Below are positions 32,886 to 38,731 of a DNA stretch of 38,731 bases, in pieces. Below the pieces are notes generated by a model that saw nothing but the letters and a program-made list of their open reading frames with translations, ran no database searches and was not told the DNA's origin. The stretch is from an uncultured Bacteroides sp. (GTDB taxonomy: Bacteria; Bacteroidota; Bacteroidia; Bacteroidales; Bacteroidaceae). The stretch is taken from contig CASEKR010000022.1 in assembly GCA_949288585.1 (NCBI GenBank), positions 1-38,731 of the forward strand. Direction: 5' to 3'. The position numbers were made by a program, and so were the translations under genes. Position 1 is the first letter of the stretch. Every line of letters starts with the position of its first letter.

Positions 32886-33043
32886 AGAAGGGCAGAGAGA
32901 TTTTTCCAGGCTGACGGGCGGATTTATCCGGGAAATAAACTTATCTTTGTTTTTGAAAAACTTTGTAAATGTAGAAAAGCCCTTCGAAATGATAACGAAA
33001 CCAAAAGATTTTTCAAAAATGTGTTATAGGACATATATTTTTA

Positions 33044-33076
33044 TTTGGTTGGTGGCTTCAAAAAGGCCTACATTTG
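33044..33076 (+). promoter_or_regulatory. Consensus promoter of the candidate small RNA
   Basis: TTTG (33044-33047), a 21-bp spacer and TACATTTG (33069-33076), followed by CACC. It has the appearance of the strong promoter before the tRNA cluster, and no gene starts just downstream. A further TATCTTTG lies at 32942-32949 without a clear -33 box. Confidence 0.7.
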
Positions 33077-33081
33077 CACCG

Positions 33082-33172
33082 TTATCCTGAAAACAATCTT
33101 TTTACCTTAAAAAAAAACTAATACCTATTGAAAACTGAAAACGGAGGCTTTGTGAAAAGCTTCCGTTTTTTG
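33082..33172 (+). ncRNA. Candidate small RNA of about 90 nt between phoU and ribE
   Basis: A full consensus promoter (33044-33076) predicts a start near 33082, and an intrinsic terminator ends at about 33171. The enclosed transcript has no ATG and no convincing open frame; it contains an A-rich single-stranded stretch (33110-33119) and a terminal hairpin. This layout is that of a free-standing sRNA. A leader of ribE read through the terminator is the alternative. No known RNA family is recognised. Confidence 0.5.
33139..33171 (+). terminator. Intrinsic terminator of the candidate small RNA
   Basis: A 12-bp stem with one G-U pair (33139-33150 with 33157-33168, loop TGTGAA) merges into a T run (33166-33171). 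The T run and following G also supply the -33 TTTG of the ribE promoter. Confidence 0.8.
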
Positions 33173-33201
33173 TTGTATATCCCCAGCCTTTTGTATCTTT
33201 G
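33169..33201 (+). promoter_or_regulatory. Promoter of ribE
   Basis: TTTG (33169-33172), 21-bp spacer, TATCTTTG (33194-33201). The ribE start lies 24 bp downstream. Confidence 0.75.
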
Positions 33202-33224
33202 TCCCGGAGTTTAAACTAATGCTT

Positions 33225-33827
33225 ATGTTTTCTGGAATAGTAGAAGAATGCGCCACGCTGGTGGCAATGGTCAAGGACCAGGAGAATGTGCACTTTACGT
33301 TTACATGCTCTTTCGTGAGCGAGTTGAAAATCGACCAAAGCGTTTCGCACAACGGCGTCTGCCTGACGGTGGTCAGTCTGACGGATGACACGTACACCGT
33401 GACGGCCATGAAAGAGACGCTGGAGCGTTCAAACCTCGGGTTGTTGCAGGTGGGAGACGAGGTGAACGTGGAGCGTAGCATGCAGATGAACGGCCGCCTG
33501 GACGGGCATATCGTGCAGGGGCATGTGGACCAGACAGCCACCTGCGTAGCCGTGGAAGATGCGGCGGGAAGCTATTACTTCACGTTCCGCTATGCCTTCG
33601 ACAAGGAAATGGCCAGGCGGGGTTATATCACCGTGGACAAGGGCTCTGTCACCGTGAACGGCGTCAGCCTGACCGTCTGCAATCCGACGGACGACACGTT
33701 CCAAGTGGCCATCATCCCTTATACGTTTGAGCATACGAATTTCCATGCCATCCGCGTGGGCAGCGTGGTCAACCTGGAGTTTGACATCATCGGCAAGTAT
33801 ATCAGCCGGATGATACAGTATCGATAA
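33225..33827 (+). CDS. ribE: Riboflavin synthase, alpha subunit
   Basis: The enzyme converts two 6,7-dimethyl-8-ribityllumazines into riboflavin. The 200-residue protein starts with the family hallmark MFSGIVEE, so ATG 33225 is preferred over ATG 33219 six bases upstream. Two lumazine-binding halves are seen, each with a VxHxGVxLTV-type signature: VSHNGVCLTVVSL (first) and VTVNGVSLTVCNP (second), with DGHIVQGHVDQTA between. The length is normal. It stands alone here, not in a rib operon, and no FMN riboswitch is recognisable upstream. Confidence 0.95.
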   Translation: MFSGIVEECATLVAMVKDQENVHFTFTCSFVSELKIDQSVSHNGVCLTVVSLTDDTYTVTAMKETLERSNLGLLQVGDEVNVERSMQMNGRLDGHIVQGHVDQTATCVAVEDAAGSYYFTFRYAFDKEMARRGYITVDKGSVTVNGVSLTVCNPTDDTFQVAIIPYTFEHTNFHAIRVGSVVNLEFDIIGKYISRMIQYR

Positions 33828-33840
33828 ATGATAATTTAAA

Positions 33841-33950
33841 AGTTAACGAGGGGACAAGTTGACGAGGCAACAAGGTTCGTTAAAGAGCAAGACTACAAGT
33901 GATAAGCCCTGTCCTTGTAGCCTTGTTAACGTGTCTCCTCGTCAACTAAA
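33841..33950. repeat. Inverted repeat between convergent ribE and fcl
   Basis: Arms 33841-33875 and 33916-33950 match at 29 of 35 positions, and several mismatches would be G-U pairs in RNA. The motifs (AGTTAACGAGGGGAC, AGTTGACGAGG) are the same as the direct repeats at 6261-6331. It lies between two 3' ends and could serve as a two-way terminator or mRNA end protector. Confidence 0.8.
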
Positions 33951-33953
33951 TTC

Positions 33954-35057
33954 TCATTTATTCTCTTTGTGATTGATGCAAATTCCTTTCAGGTACCATT
34001 CGTACAGCCGGTGAATGCCCTCGTCAATCTCTATCTTGTGATGCCAGCCCAGTGCGTGCAGCTTGCTGACGTCTGTCAGCTTGCGCAGGGTGCCGTCCGG
34101 CTTCGAGGCATCCCAACGCAGTTCCCCCTTGAATCCGATTTCCCGCATGATTTTCCCTGCCACTTCGCGGATGCTGAGCTCCTTGCCCGTGCCCACATTG
34201 ATGTGGCAGTTGCGGATTTCCCGGCTGCCCGGCGCGTAGGTGTCTTTGAAGTCTACGTTCAGCAGGACGTGCACGCTGGCGTCTGCCATCTCTTCGCTCC
34301 ACAGAAACTCGCGCAACGGTGTCCCTGTCCCCCAAAGCGTTACGCCGGTCGGCGTGATGCCGAACTTGGCCAGTTTCTCTAAGATTTCTTCCCGGCTGCT
34401 GTTGCCGTCCACTCCTTCCACAGGGCGTAAGTCCAGGTCCCTGCGCACAGCTTCCCAGTCGCCTTCTTCCAGGCATTTGGCCAGGTGGATTTTGCGCATC
34501 ATGGCCGGGAGTACATGGCTGTTCTCCAGGTGGAAGTTGTCGTTGGGGCCGTAGAGGTTGGTGGGCATGACGGCGATGTAGTTGGTGCCGTATTGCAAGT
34601 TGAAGCTTTCGCACATTTTCAATCCGGCAATCTTGGCGATGGCATACGGCTCGTTGGTGTATTCCAGCGGGGAGGCCAGCAGGCACTCTTCCTTCATGGG
34701 CTGCGGCGCCTCGCGCGGATAGATGCAGGTGCTTCCCAGGAACAGGAGCTTCTGTACGTCGTGGCGGAAACTTTCGCCTATCACATTTTGCTGGATTTGC
34801 AGGTTTTGGTAGATGAAATCGGCTCTGTACTTCAAGTTGGCCATGATGCCCCCCACATGAGCGGCGGCCAAGACTACGGCATCCGGGCGCTCTTCGTCAA
34901 AAAAGTGCCGGACCGCCACGGCGTCCAGCAAGTCTAATTCCTGATGGCTCTTGCCCACCAGGTTGGTGTATCCCCGTTGTAAGAGGTTGTTCCAAATGGC
35001 CGACCCCACCAGTCCGTGATGTCCGGCCACGTAGATTTTTGCAGCTTTCCCAAGCAT
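33954..35057 (-). CDS. fcl: GDP-L-fucose synthase
   Basis: The 367-residue NADPH-dependent epimerase/reductase makes GDP-L-fucose from GDP-4-keto-6-deoxymannose. The Rossmann motif is GHHGLVGSA (12-20), and the SDR catalytic triad is Ser109 (LGSTCIYP) with Tyr138 and Lys142 (YAIAK). The family motifs AAAHVGGI and NLYGPNDNFHLENSHVLPAM are present. It is about 45 residues longer than the E. coli enzyme because of an insert (about 195-240, EEGDWEAVRRDLDLRP...), as in other Bacteroides copies. The partner gmd is not in the window. It lies 70 bp after the Crp-like gene without a promoter of its own, so the two are probably cotranscribed. Fucose made here would feed capsule and glycoprotein synthesis. 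Confidence 0.95.
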   Translation of the reverse strand: MLGKAAKIYVAGHHGLVGSAIWNNLLQRGYTNLVGKSHQELDLLDAVAVRHFFDEERPDAVVLAAAHVGGIMANLKYRADFIYQNLQIQQNVIGESFRHDVQKLLFLGSTCIYPREAPQPMKEECLLASPLEYTNEPYAIAKIAGLKMCESFNLQYGTNYIAVMPTNLYGPNDNFHLENSHVLPAMMRKIHLAKCLEEGDWEAVRRDLDLRPVEGVDGNSSREEILEKLAKFGITPTGVTLWGTGTPLREFLWSEEMADASVHVLLNVDFKDTYAPGSREIRNCHINVGTGKELSIREVAGKIMREIGFKGELRWDASKPDGTLRKLTDVSKLHALGWHHKIEIDEGIHRLYEWYLKGICINHKENK

Positions 35058-35126
35058 GTTCAGCGATATATTAATTAAGTGAATTCCGATTTCCTGTCCT
35101 TGTTTCCCCCGTCGTTCCTACTCCGG

Positions 35127-35711
35127 TTATAATGCCCCTGCCCGTACGCGGCTGAGCGTTTCCGGCGTCATCAGCAGATAGGAGGCAATGTGAGCTAGAG
35201 GGGCACGCTTGATGACTTCTGGCTGAGTTTCCATCAGGTGCTGGTAGCGTCCCCGTGCCGTTTCAAACCGCCAGGAGTCAGCCTTTATCTGCGAGACGAT
35301 GAGGCTGTATTCCAGCATTTTCCGGTAGAACATGTTTACCTCCCACGATGCCTTCGAGAGCCTCTGCAACTGCTGGTTCGGAATCAGGTAGATGGTGCCG
35401 GTTTCCAAGGCTTCCACCATGAGCCGGGTAGGTTCCTGCTTCAAGATGCTTTCGATGCAGATGATCACATCTCCTTCGTATGAGAAATGTTCGGTGACGT
35501 CTTTCCCGTTCTTATAGTAAAACTGTCTCACCATCCCTTGGGCCACGATGATGAAGTCGTGGCTGATTTGCCCTTCCTTCAGAATGATTTCTCCTTTCTC
35601 TATGTCTTTGCGAACCAGTATTTCGTTCAGCAGGTGCCGGCCTTCCGTGTCCATGTCCGGATAACGCCGGTTGATGCATTCGTTGATTACTTCTTTAAAT
35701 AATGTGTCCAT
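35127..35711 (-). CDS. Crp/Fnr-family transcription regulator
   Basis: The 194-residue protein has a cyclic-nucleotide-binding type beta-roll (about 28-115, with EKGEIILKEGQISHDFIIVAQGMVRQFY and FSYEGDVIICIESIL), a dimer helix (about 120-145) and a short C-terminal helix-turn-helix (about 165-192, APLAHIASYLLMTPETLSRVRAG). The arginine and glutamate of the cAMP phosphate-binding cassette are not obvious, so the effector is unknown. No FNR-type cysteine cluster is present. Bacteroides carry many such regulators. It lies upstream of fcl in the same direction. A promoter box is at 35732-35739. Confidence 0.9.
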   Translation of the reverse strand: MDTLFKEVINECINRRYPDMDTEGRHLLNEILVRKDIEKGEIILKEGQISHDFIIVAQGMVRQFYYKNGKDVTEHFSYEGDVIICIESILKQEPTRLMVEALETGTIYLIPNQQLQRLSKASWEVNMFYRKMLEYSLIVSQIKADSWRFETARGRYQHLMETQPEVIKRAPLAHIASYLLMTPETLSRVRAGAL

Positions 35712-35731
35712 TCGTTTGAGATTAGTTTCGG

Positions 35732-35739
35732 CAAAGATA
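35732..35739 (-). promoter_or_regulatory. -7 box of the Crp-like regulator gene
   Basis: TATCTTTG on the minus strand matches TAnnTTTG, 20 bp before the start codon. Confidence 0.55.
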
Positions 35740-35810
35740 AGTTTTTTGCTTGATACCCACCTTATTTACCGGTTACAAAAAGATTTTTTTCAAAAAATGT
35801 GGGAAAAAGG

Positions 35811-35841
35811 TTTGCACGTTCGGAAACTTTGCCTACCTTTG
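35811..35841 (+). promoter_or_regulatory. Promoter of the tRNA cluster
   Basis: TTTG (35811-35814), a 19-bp spacer and TACCTTTG (35834-35841) followed by CACC. The first tRNA starts 30 bp downstream of the box. Confidence 0.8.
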
Positions 35842-35871
35842 CACCGCATTTGAAAAAATGCTGGTCACAAA

Positions 35872-35963
35872 GGAAGTGTGGGTGAGTGGCTGAAACCACC
35901 AGTTTGCTAAACTGACGTACGGGTATTTCCGTACCGGGGGTTCGAATCCCCCCGCTTCCGCCA
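35872..35963 (+). tRNA. tRNA-Ser (anticodon GCT)
   Basis: Acceptor stem GGAAGTG pairs with CGCTTCC (35953-35959, one G-U pair). The anticodon loop TTGCTAA gives GCT, reading AGC/AGU serine codons. A long variable arm (ACGGGTATTTCCGT) marks it as a class II tRNA, and the T loop is TTCGAAT. The 3' CCA is encoded (35961-35963), unlike the next two tRNAs. Confidence 0.95.
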
Positions 35964-35973
35964 GTAGTGAACT

Positions 35974-36046
35974 GCACTCTTAGCTCAGTTGGTAGAGCAA
36001 CTGACTCTTAATCAGTGGGTCCAGGGTTCGAATCCCTGAGGGTGTA
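35974..36046 (+). tRNA. tRNA-Lys (anticodon CTT)
   Basis: A 73-nt tRNA: acceptor GCACTCT with AGGGTGT, D-arm GCTCAGTTGGTAGAGC, anticodon loop CTCTTAA giving CTT, T loop TTCGAAT. CCA is not encoded. The CTT anticodon serves the AAG lysine codon. Confidence 0.94.
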
Positions 36047-36063
36047 CAAACAAGATATAAATC

Positions 36064-36135
36064 GGTGGATTCGTCTAACGGTTAGGACACATGCCTCTCA
36101 CGCATGCAATACGAGTTCGATTCTCGTATCCACTA
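36064..36135 (+). tRNA. tRNA-Glu (anticodon CTC)
   Basis: A 72-nt tRNA: acceptor GGTGGAT with ATCCACT, D-arm GTCTAACGGTTAGGAC, anticodon stem CATGC/GCATG with loop CTCTCAC giving CTC, T loop TTCGATT. CCA is not encoded. It reads GAG; the usual TTC isoacceptor must lie elsewhere. Confidence 0.93.
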
Positions 36136-36151
36136 CCTGGATTTTGGAAGG

Positions 36152-36183
36152 GGCGGCTGCAGGACACTTTGCGGTCGCCTTTT
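36152..36183 (+). terminator. Intrinsic terminator of the tRNA cluster
   Basis: GGCGGCTGCA (36152-36161) pairs with TGCGGTCGCC (36170-36179) with two G-U pairs, followed by TTTT. It lies 16 bp past tRNA-Glu. Confidence 0.8.
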
Positions 36184-36214
36184 AAATTAAATGTTGAAAC
36201 AAAAAACATGAGTT

Positions 36215-36880
36215 ATGGATTTCATCATTGATTTTATACTGCACATCGACCAGTACATGATTAGCATTGTGCAGGAATACCATTTGTGGACGTATGCCAT
36301 TCTTTTCCTGGTGATTTTCTGCGAAACAGGTCTGGTGGTCACACCTTTCTTGCCGGGCGATTCCCTGCTGTTCGTGGCGGGTGCCATTGCCGCGCAGCCC
36401 GACATGCCTTTGGAGGTGAACATCTTGGCGCTGATAGTCTTTGCAGCGGCCGTCCTGGGCGACTCGAGCAATTATGCCATCGGGCATTACTTCGGGAAAA
36501 GGCTGTTCAGCAATCCCAATTCTAAGATATTCAAGCAGAGCTACCTGGATAAGACCCACGAGTTCTACAAGAAATACGGCGGCAAGACCATTATCATCGC
36601 CCGCTTTGTGCCCATTGTCCGCACGTTCGCGCCCTTCGTGGCCGGGATGGGCAAGATGCACTACTATTACTTCATGCTCTACAACGTGACGGGCGGTGCC
36701 CTGTGGGTGGCTCTATTCTGCTATGCCGGTTATTTTTTCGGCGACCTGCCTTTCGTTCAGGAGAATCTGAAGATTCTGGTGGTGGCCATCATCGTCATTT
36801 CCATCCTGCCCGCCATCATCGAGGTGGTGCGTGAGCGGCGCAAATTGAAGAAGGCAAAGAACCAAGGCGGCAAATCCTAA
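36215..36880 (+). CDS. DedA-family membrane protein
   Basis: The 221-residue inner-membrane protein shows the DedA/SNARE-associated signature: [23 protein letters not shown] (about 39-61), [18 protein letters not shown] (about 81-98) and the re-entrant-loop motif [32 protein letters not shown] (about 117-148) with its conserved Arg and Pro residues. DedA proteins are linked to undecaprenyl-phosphate or phospholipid flipping and to membrane homeostasis. The tail is basic. It lies 12 bp before the transporter gene in the same frame. No clear promoter lies between the tRNA terminator and its start. Confidence 0.92.
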   Translation: MDFIIDFILHIDQYMISIVQEYHLWTYAILFLVIFCETGLVVTPFLPGDSLLFVAGAIAAQPDMPLEVNILALIVFAAAVLGDSSNYAIGHYFGKRLFSNPNSKIFKQSYLDKTHEFYKKYGGKTIIIARFVPIVRTFAPFVAGMGKMHYYYFMLYNVTGGALWVALFCYAGYFFGDLPFVQENLKILVVAIIVISILPAIIEVVRERRKLKKAKNQGGKS

Positions 36881-36892
36881 TCCGGCACGGCT

Positions 36893-38554
36893 TTGGACTG
36901 GTTATATAGTTTGTTTGTGGAGCACACGGCCTTGCAGGCACTCGCGGTGCTTTCGCTCATCTCCGCTATCGGGCTGGGACTGGGTAAGGTGCGCATCCTG
37001 GGTGTGTCGCTGGGCGTGACGTTCGTCTTCTTCGCCGGGATATTGGCCGGGCATCTGGGACTACAGATTGACTCGCAGATGCTGACCTACGCTGAGAGTT
37101 TCGGCCTGGTGGTATTTGTCTACGCCTTGGGCTTGCAGGTGGGCCCCGGATTCTTCAGTTCCTTCCGCAGCGGCGGCATGAGGCTCAATATGCTGGCCAT
37201 CGCCGTGGTGCTGGTGGGTACCTTGATGGCCTTGCTAGGCAGCTTGGGCTTAGGCATTTCCTTGCCAGACATGGTGGGCATCCTCTGCGGGGCCACAACT
37301 AATACCCCGGCTCTCGGCGCGGCCCAGCAGACGTTGAAGCAACTGGGTATGGACGCCGCCCCGCCGGCCTTGGGCTGTGCGGTCACTTATCCGCTGGGCG
37401 TGGTGGGCGTCATTCTTGCCATCCTGCTGATGCGCAAGTTCCTTGCCCGCAAGGAAGATTTGCAGGAGAAGGAGAAAGAGAACATGAACAAACCCTATAT
37501 CGCCGCCTTCCAGGTGCACAACCCCGCCATTTTCGACAAGAGCATTAAGGAGATAGGCGACCTACACTACGCCAAATTCGTCATCTCGCGCCTGTGGCGG
37601 GACGGCAAGGTGACTATCCCCACGTCGGACACCATCATCCGTGAGGGAGACCGGCTTCTAGTGCTCACCCCCGAGAAGGACGCCCCGACGCTGACCGTCC
37701 TCTTCGGCGAGCAAGAGCACACGGACTGGAATAAGAAAGACATCGACTGGAATGCCATAGACAGCCAACTCATCTCGCAACGCATCGTCGTTACCCGCCC
37801 CGAACTGAACGGCCGGAAGCTGGGTTCACTGCATTTGCGCAATATTTACGGGGTGAACATTACTCGCATCTACCGCAGCGGCGTGCAACTGCTGGCCACG
37901 GCCGACCTGCGCCTCCAGATGGGCGACCGCCTGACCGTAGTGGGCGAGGCTGCCGCCCTACACAACGTGGAGCGCGTGCTGGGCAATGCCGTGAAGAGTC
38001 TGAAGGAACCCAACCTGGTGGCCGTCTTCATCGGCATCGTGCTGGGCCTGATGGTGGGCGCCATCCCCATCTCCCTGCCGGGCATCAGTGCCCCCATCAA
38101 GCTGGGTCTGGCGGGCGGTCCCATCATCGTGGGTATCCTCATCGGCACGTTTGGACCACGCCTGCACATGATTACCTACACCACGCGCAGCGCCAACCTG
38201 ATGCTCCGCTCCCTAGGCCTCTCGCTCTACCTGGCCTGCCTGGGATTGGACGCTGGCGCGCACTTCTTCGAGACCGTGTTCCGCCCCGAGGGCCTACTGT
38301 GGATAGGCACGGGCTTCGTGCTGACGCTGATGCCGGTGCTCATTGTGGGCGCAGTGGCTTTCAAAGGGATGAAGACAGATTTCGGCTCCACGGTGGGAAT
38401 GCTTTGCGGCAGTATGGCCAACCCTATGGCGTTGAACTATGCCAATGATACGTTGCCGGGAGACAATGCCTCGGTAGCCTATGCGACGGTCTACCCCTTG
38501 AGCATGTTCCTGCGGGTGGTCATCGCGCAGGTACTGTTGATGTTCCTGCTTTGA
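36893..38554 (+). CDS. YidE/AspT-type putative transporter with two RCK_C domains
   Basis: The 553-residue membrane protein has two halves of membrane segments, each an AspT/YidE/YbjL antiporter duplication domain (about 1-180 and 375-553), flanking two cytoplasmic TrkA-C/RCK_C domains (about 195-275 and 290-365; ISRLWRDGKVTIPTSDTIIREGDRLLVLT and IYGVNITRIYRSGVQLLATADLRLQMGDRLTVVG). GATTNTPALGAAQQTL and GSMANPMALNYAND are the paired family motifs. The substrate is unknown. The start must be TTG at 36893: the frame is closed by the DedA stop codon 12 bp upstream and the next Met is residue 63, inside the domain. Close spacing suggests coupling to dedA. Confidence 0.9.
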   Translation: MDWLYSLFVEHTALQALAVLSLISAIGLGLGKVRILGVSLGVTFVFFAGILAGHLGLQIDSQMLTYAESFGLVVFVYALGLQVGPGFFSSFRSGGMRLNMLAIAVVLVGTLMALLGSLGLGISLPDMVGILCGATTNTPALGAAQQTLKQLGMDAAPPALGCAVTYPLGVVGVILAILLMRKFLARKEDLQEKEKENMNKPYIAAFQVHNPAIFDKSIKEIGDLHYAKFVISRLWRDGKVTIPTSDTIIREGDRLLVLTPEKDAPTLTVLFGEQEHTDWNKKDIDWNAIDSQLISQRIVVTRPELNGRKLGSLHLRNIYGVNITRIYRSGVQLLATADLRLQMGDRLTVVGEAAALHNVERVLGNAVKSLKEPNLVAVFIGIVLGLMVGAIPISLPGISAPIKLGLAGGPIIVGILIGTFGPRLHMITYTTRSANLMLRSLGLSLYLACLGLDAGAHFFETVFRPEGLLWIGTGFVLTLMPVLIVGAVAFKGMKTDFGSTVGMLCGSMANPMALNYANDTLPGDNASVAYATVYPLSMFLRVVIAQVLLMFLL

Positions 38555-38582
38555 TTCTGTTTCTCATTTCTCCAGAAGGATA

Positions 38583-38614
38583 TTTGGACGGGATGGGACG
38601 AATGACTAACTTTG
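38583..38614 (+). promoter_or_regulatory. Promoter of fbp
   Basis: TTTG (38583-38586), a 20-bp spacer and TAACTTTG (38607-38614); the ATG follows 25 bp later. Confidence 0.75.
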
Positions 38615-38639
38615 CAGCACATTATTAATAATATCCTAC

Positions 38640-38731
38640 ATGGGAAACATCAGTCCTGAATCCATTGTCAACGACCTGCGCTACCTGCAACTCTTGTCGC
38701 GCAGCTTTCCGACCATCGCCGACGCGAGCAC
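38640..38731 (+). CDS. fbp: Fructose-1,6-bisphosphatase class 3, 5' end only
   Basis: ATG at 38640 opens a frame to the window edge. The visible 30 residues include NDLRYLQLLSRSFPTIADAST, which matches the conserved N-terminus of class 3 (Firmicutes/Bacteroidetes-type) fructose-1,6-bisphosphatases as I recall it (LRYLKLL..YPTI..AST). The enzyme would serve gluconeogenesis. The catalytic part lies outside the window, so the call rests on this short stretch and on a good promoter upstream. Confidence 0.75.
   Translation, partial: MGNISPESIVNDLRYLQLLSRSFPTIADAS

Noticed and set aside
33077-33224. FMN riboswitch before ribE
   Set aside because: The conserved FMN-element helices and junction sequences are not recognisable, and ribE has a promoter only 24 bp before its start, leaving no room for the aptamer.

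Overview
The window reads as chromosome from a gut-type Bacteroidales, most likely Bacteroides or a close relative. The evidence is a SusC/SusD pair, many lipoprotein and periplasmic glycoside hydrolases, promoters of the Bacteroidetes form TTTG-N19-22-TAnnTTTG instead of -35/-10 boxes, Bacteroides-type housekeeping genes and weak Shine-Dalgarno signals. Species cannot be fixed from the sequence alone.

Layout. 1-3.4 kb: the 5' end of a CNNM/hemolysin-type membrane protein (minus), a secreted esterase (plus), an S41/PDZ lipoprotein protease and a DUF4251 protein (both minus). 3.7-21.7 kb: a glycan-utilisation locus. A GH20 beta-hexosaminidase faces away from susC-susD; behind susD come an Rpn-type nuclease gene, a sulfatase resembling GlcNAc-6-sulfatases, a GH2 beta-mannosidase and two GH92 alpha-mannosidases. 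Together these could strip a partly sulfated, mannose-rich N-glycan: sulfate off GlcNAc, GlcNAc off antennae, alpha-mannose off arms, and the core beta-mannose last. No endo-glycosidase and no regulator of the locus lies in the window. 21.8-27.2 kb: methionine aminopeptidase, an aldose-1-epimerase-like protein, a TPR protein and glutaminyl-tRNA synthetase. 27.7-32.9 kb: a phosphate locus, pstS divergent from pstC-pstA-pstB-phoU. 33-35.7 kb: a candidate small RNA, riboflavin synthase, GDP-fucose synthase and a Crp-like regulator. 35.9-38.7 kb: tRNA-Ser, tRNA-Lys, tRNA-Glu, a DedA protein, a YidE/AspT-type transporter and the start of class 3 fructose-1,6-bisphosphatase.

The most unusual content is between genes. 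Three intergenic regions (22.82-22.93, 27.44-27.71 and 30.94-31.12 kb) carry tandem arrays with 22-, 22- and 23-bp periods. Most units hold a short perfect or near-perfect palindrome followed by a variable spacer. The palindrome sequence differs between arrays and even within one array, but both arms usually change together, so the architecture is kept while the sequence is not. Every internal junction of pstC-pstA-pstB-phoU is occupied by a large structured element. The pstS/pstC divergent region holds phased 11-bp TGTAACA-type repeats placed the same distance from two look-alike promoters, a strong candidate for a Bacteroidetes Pho operator. PstC itself carries a reduced PstS-like domain in its first periplasmic loop.

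Family names and catalytic-residue assignments come from recognised motifs and memory of the families; no database search was run.
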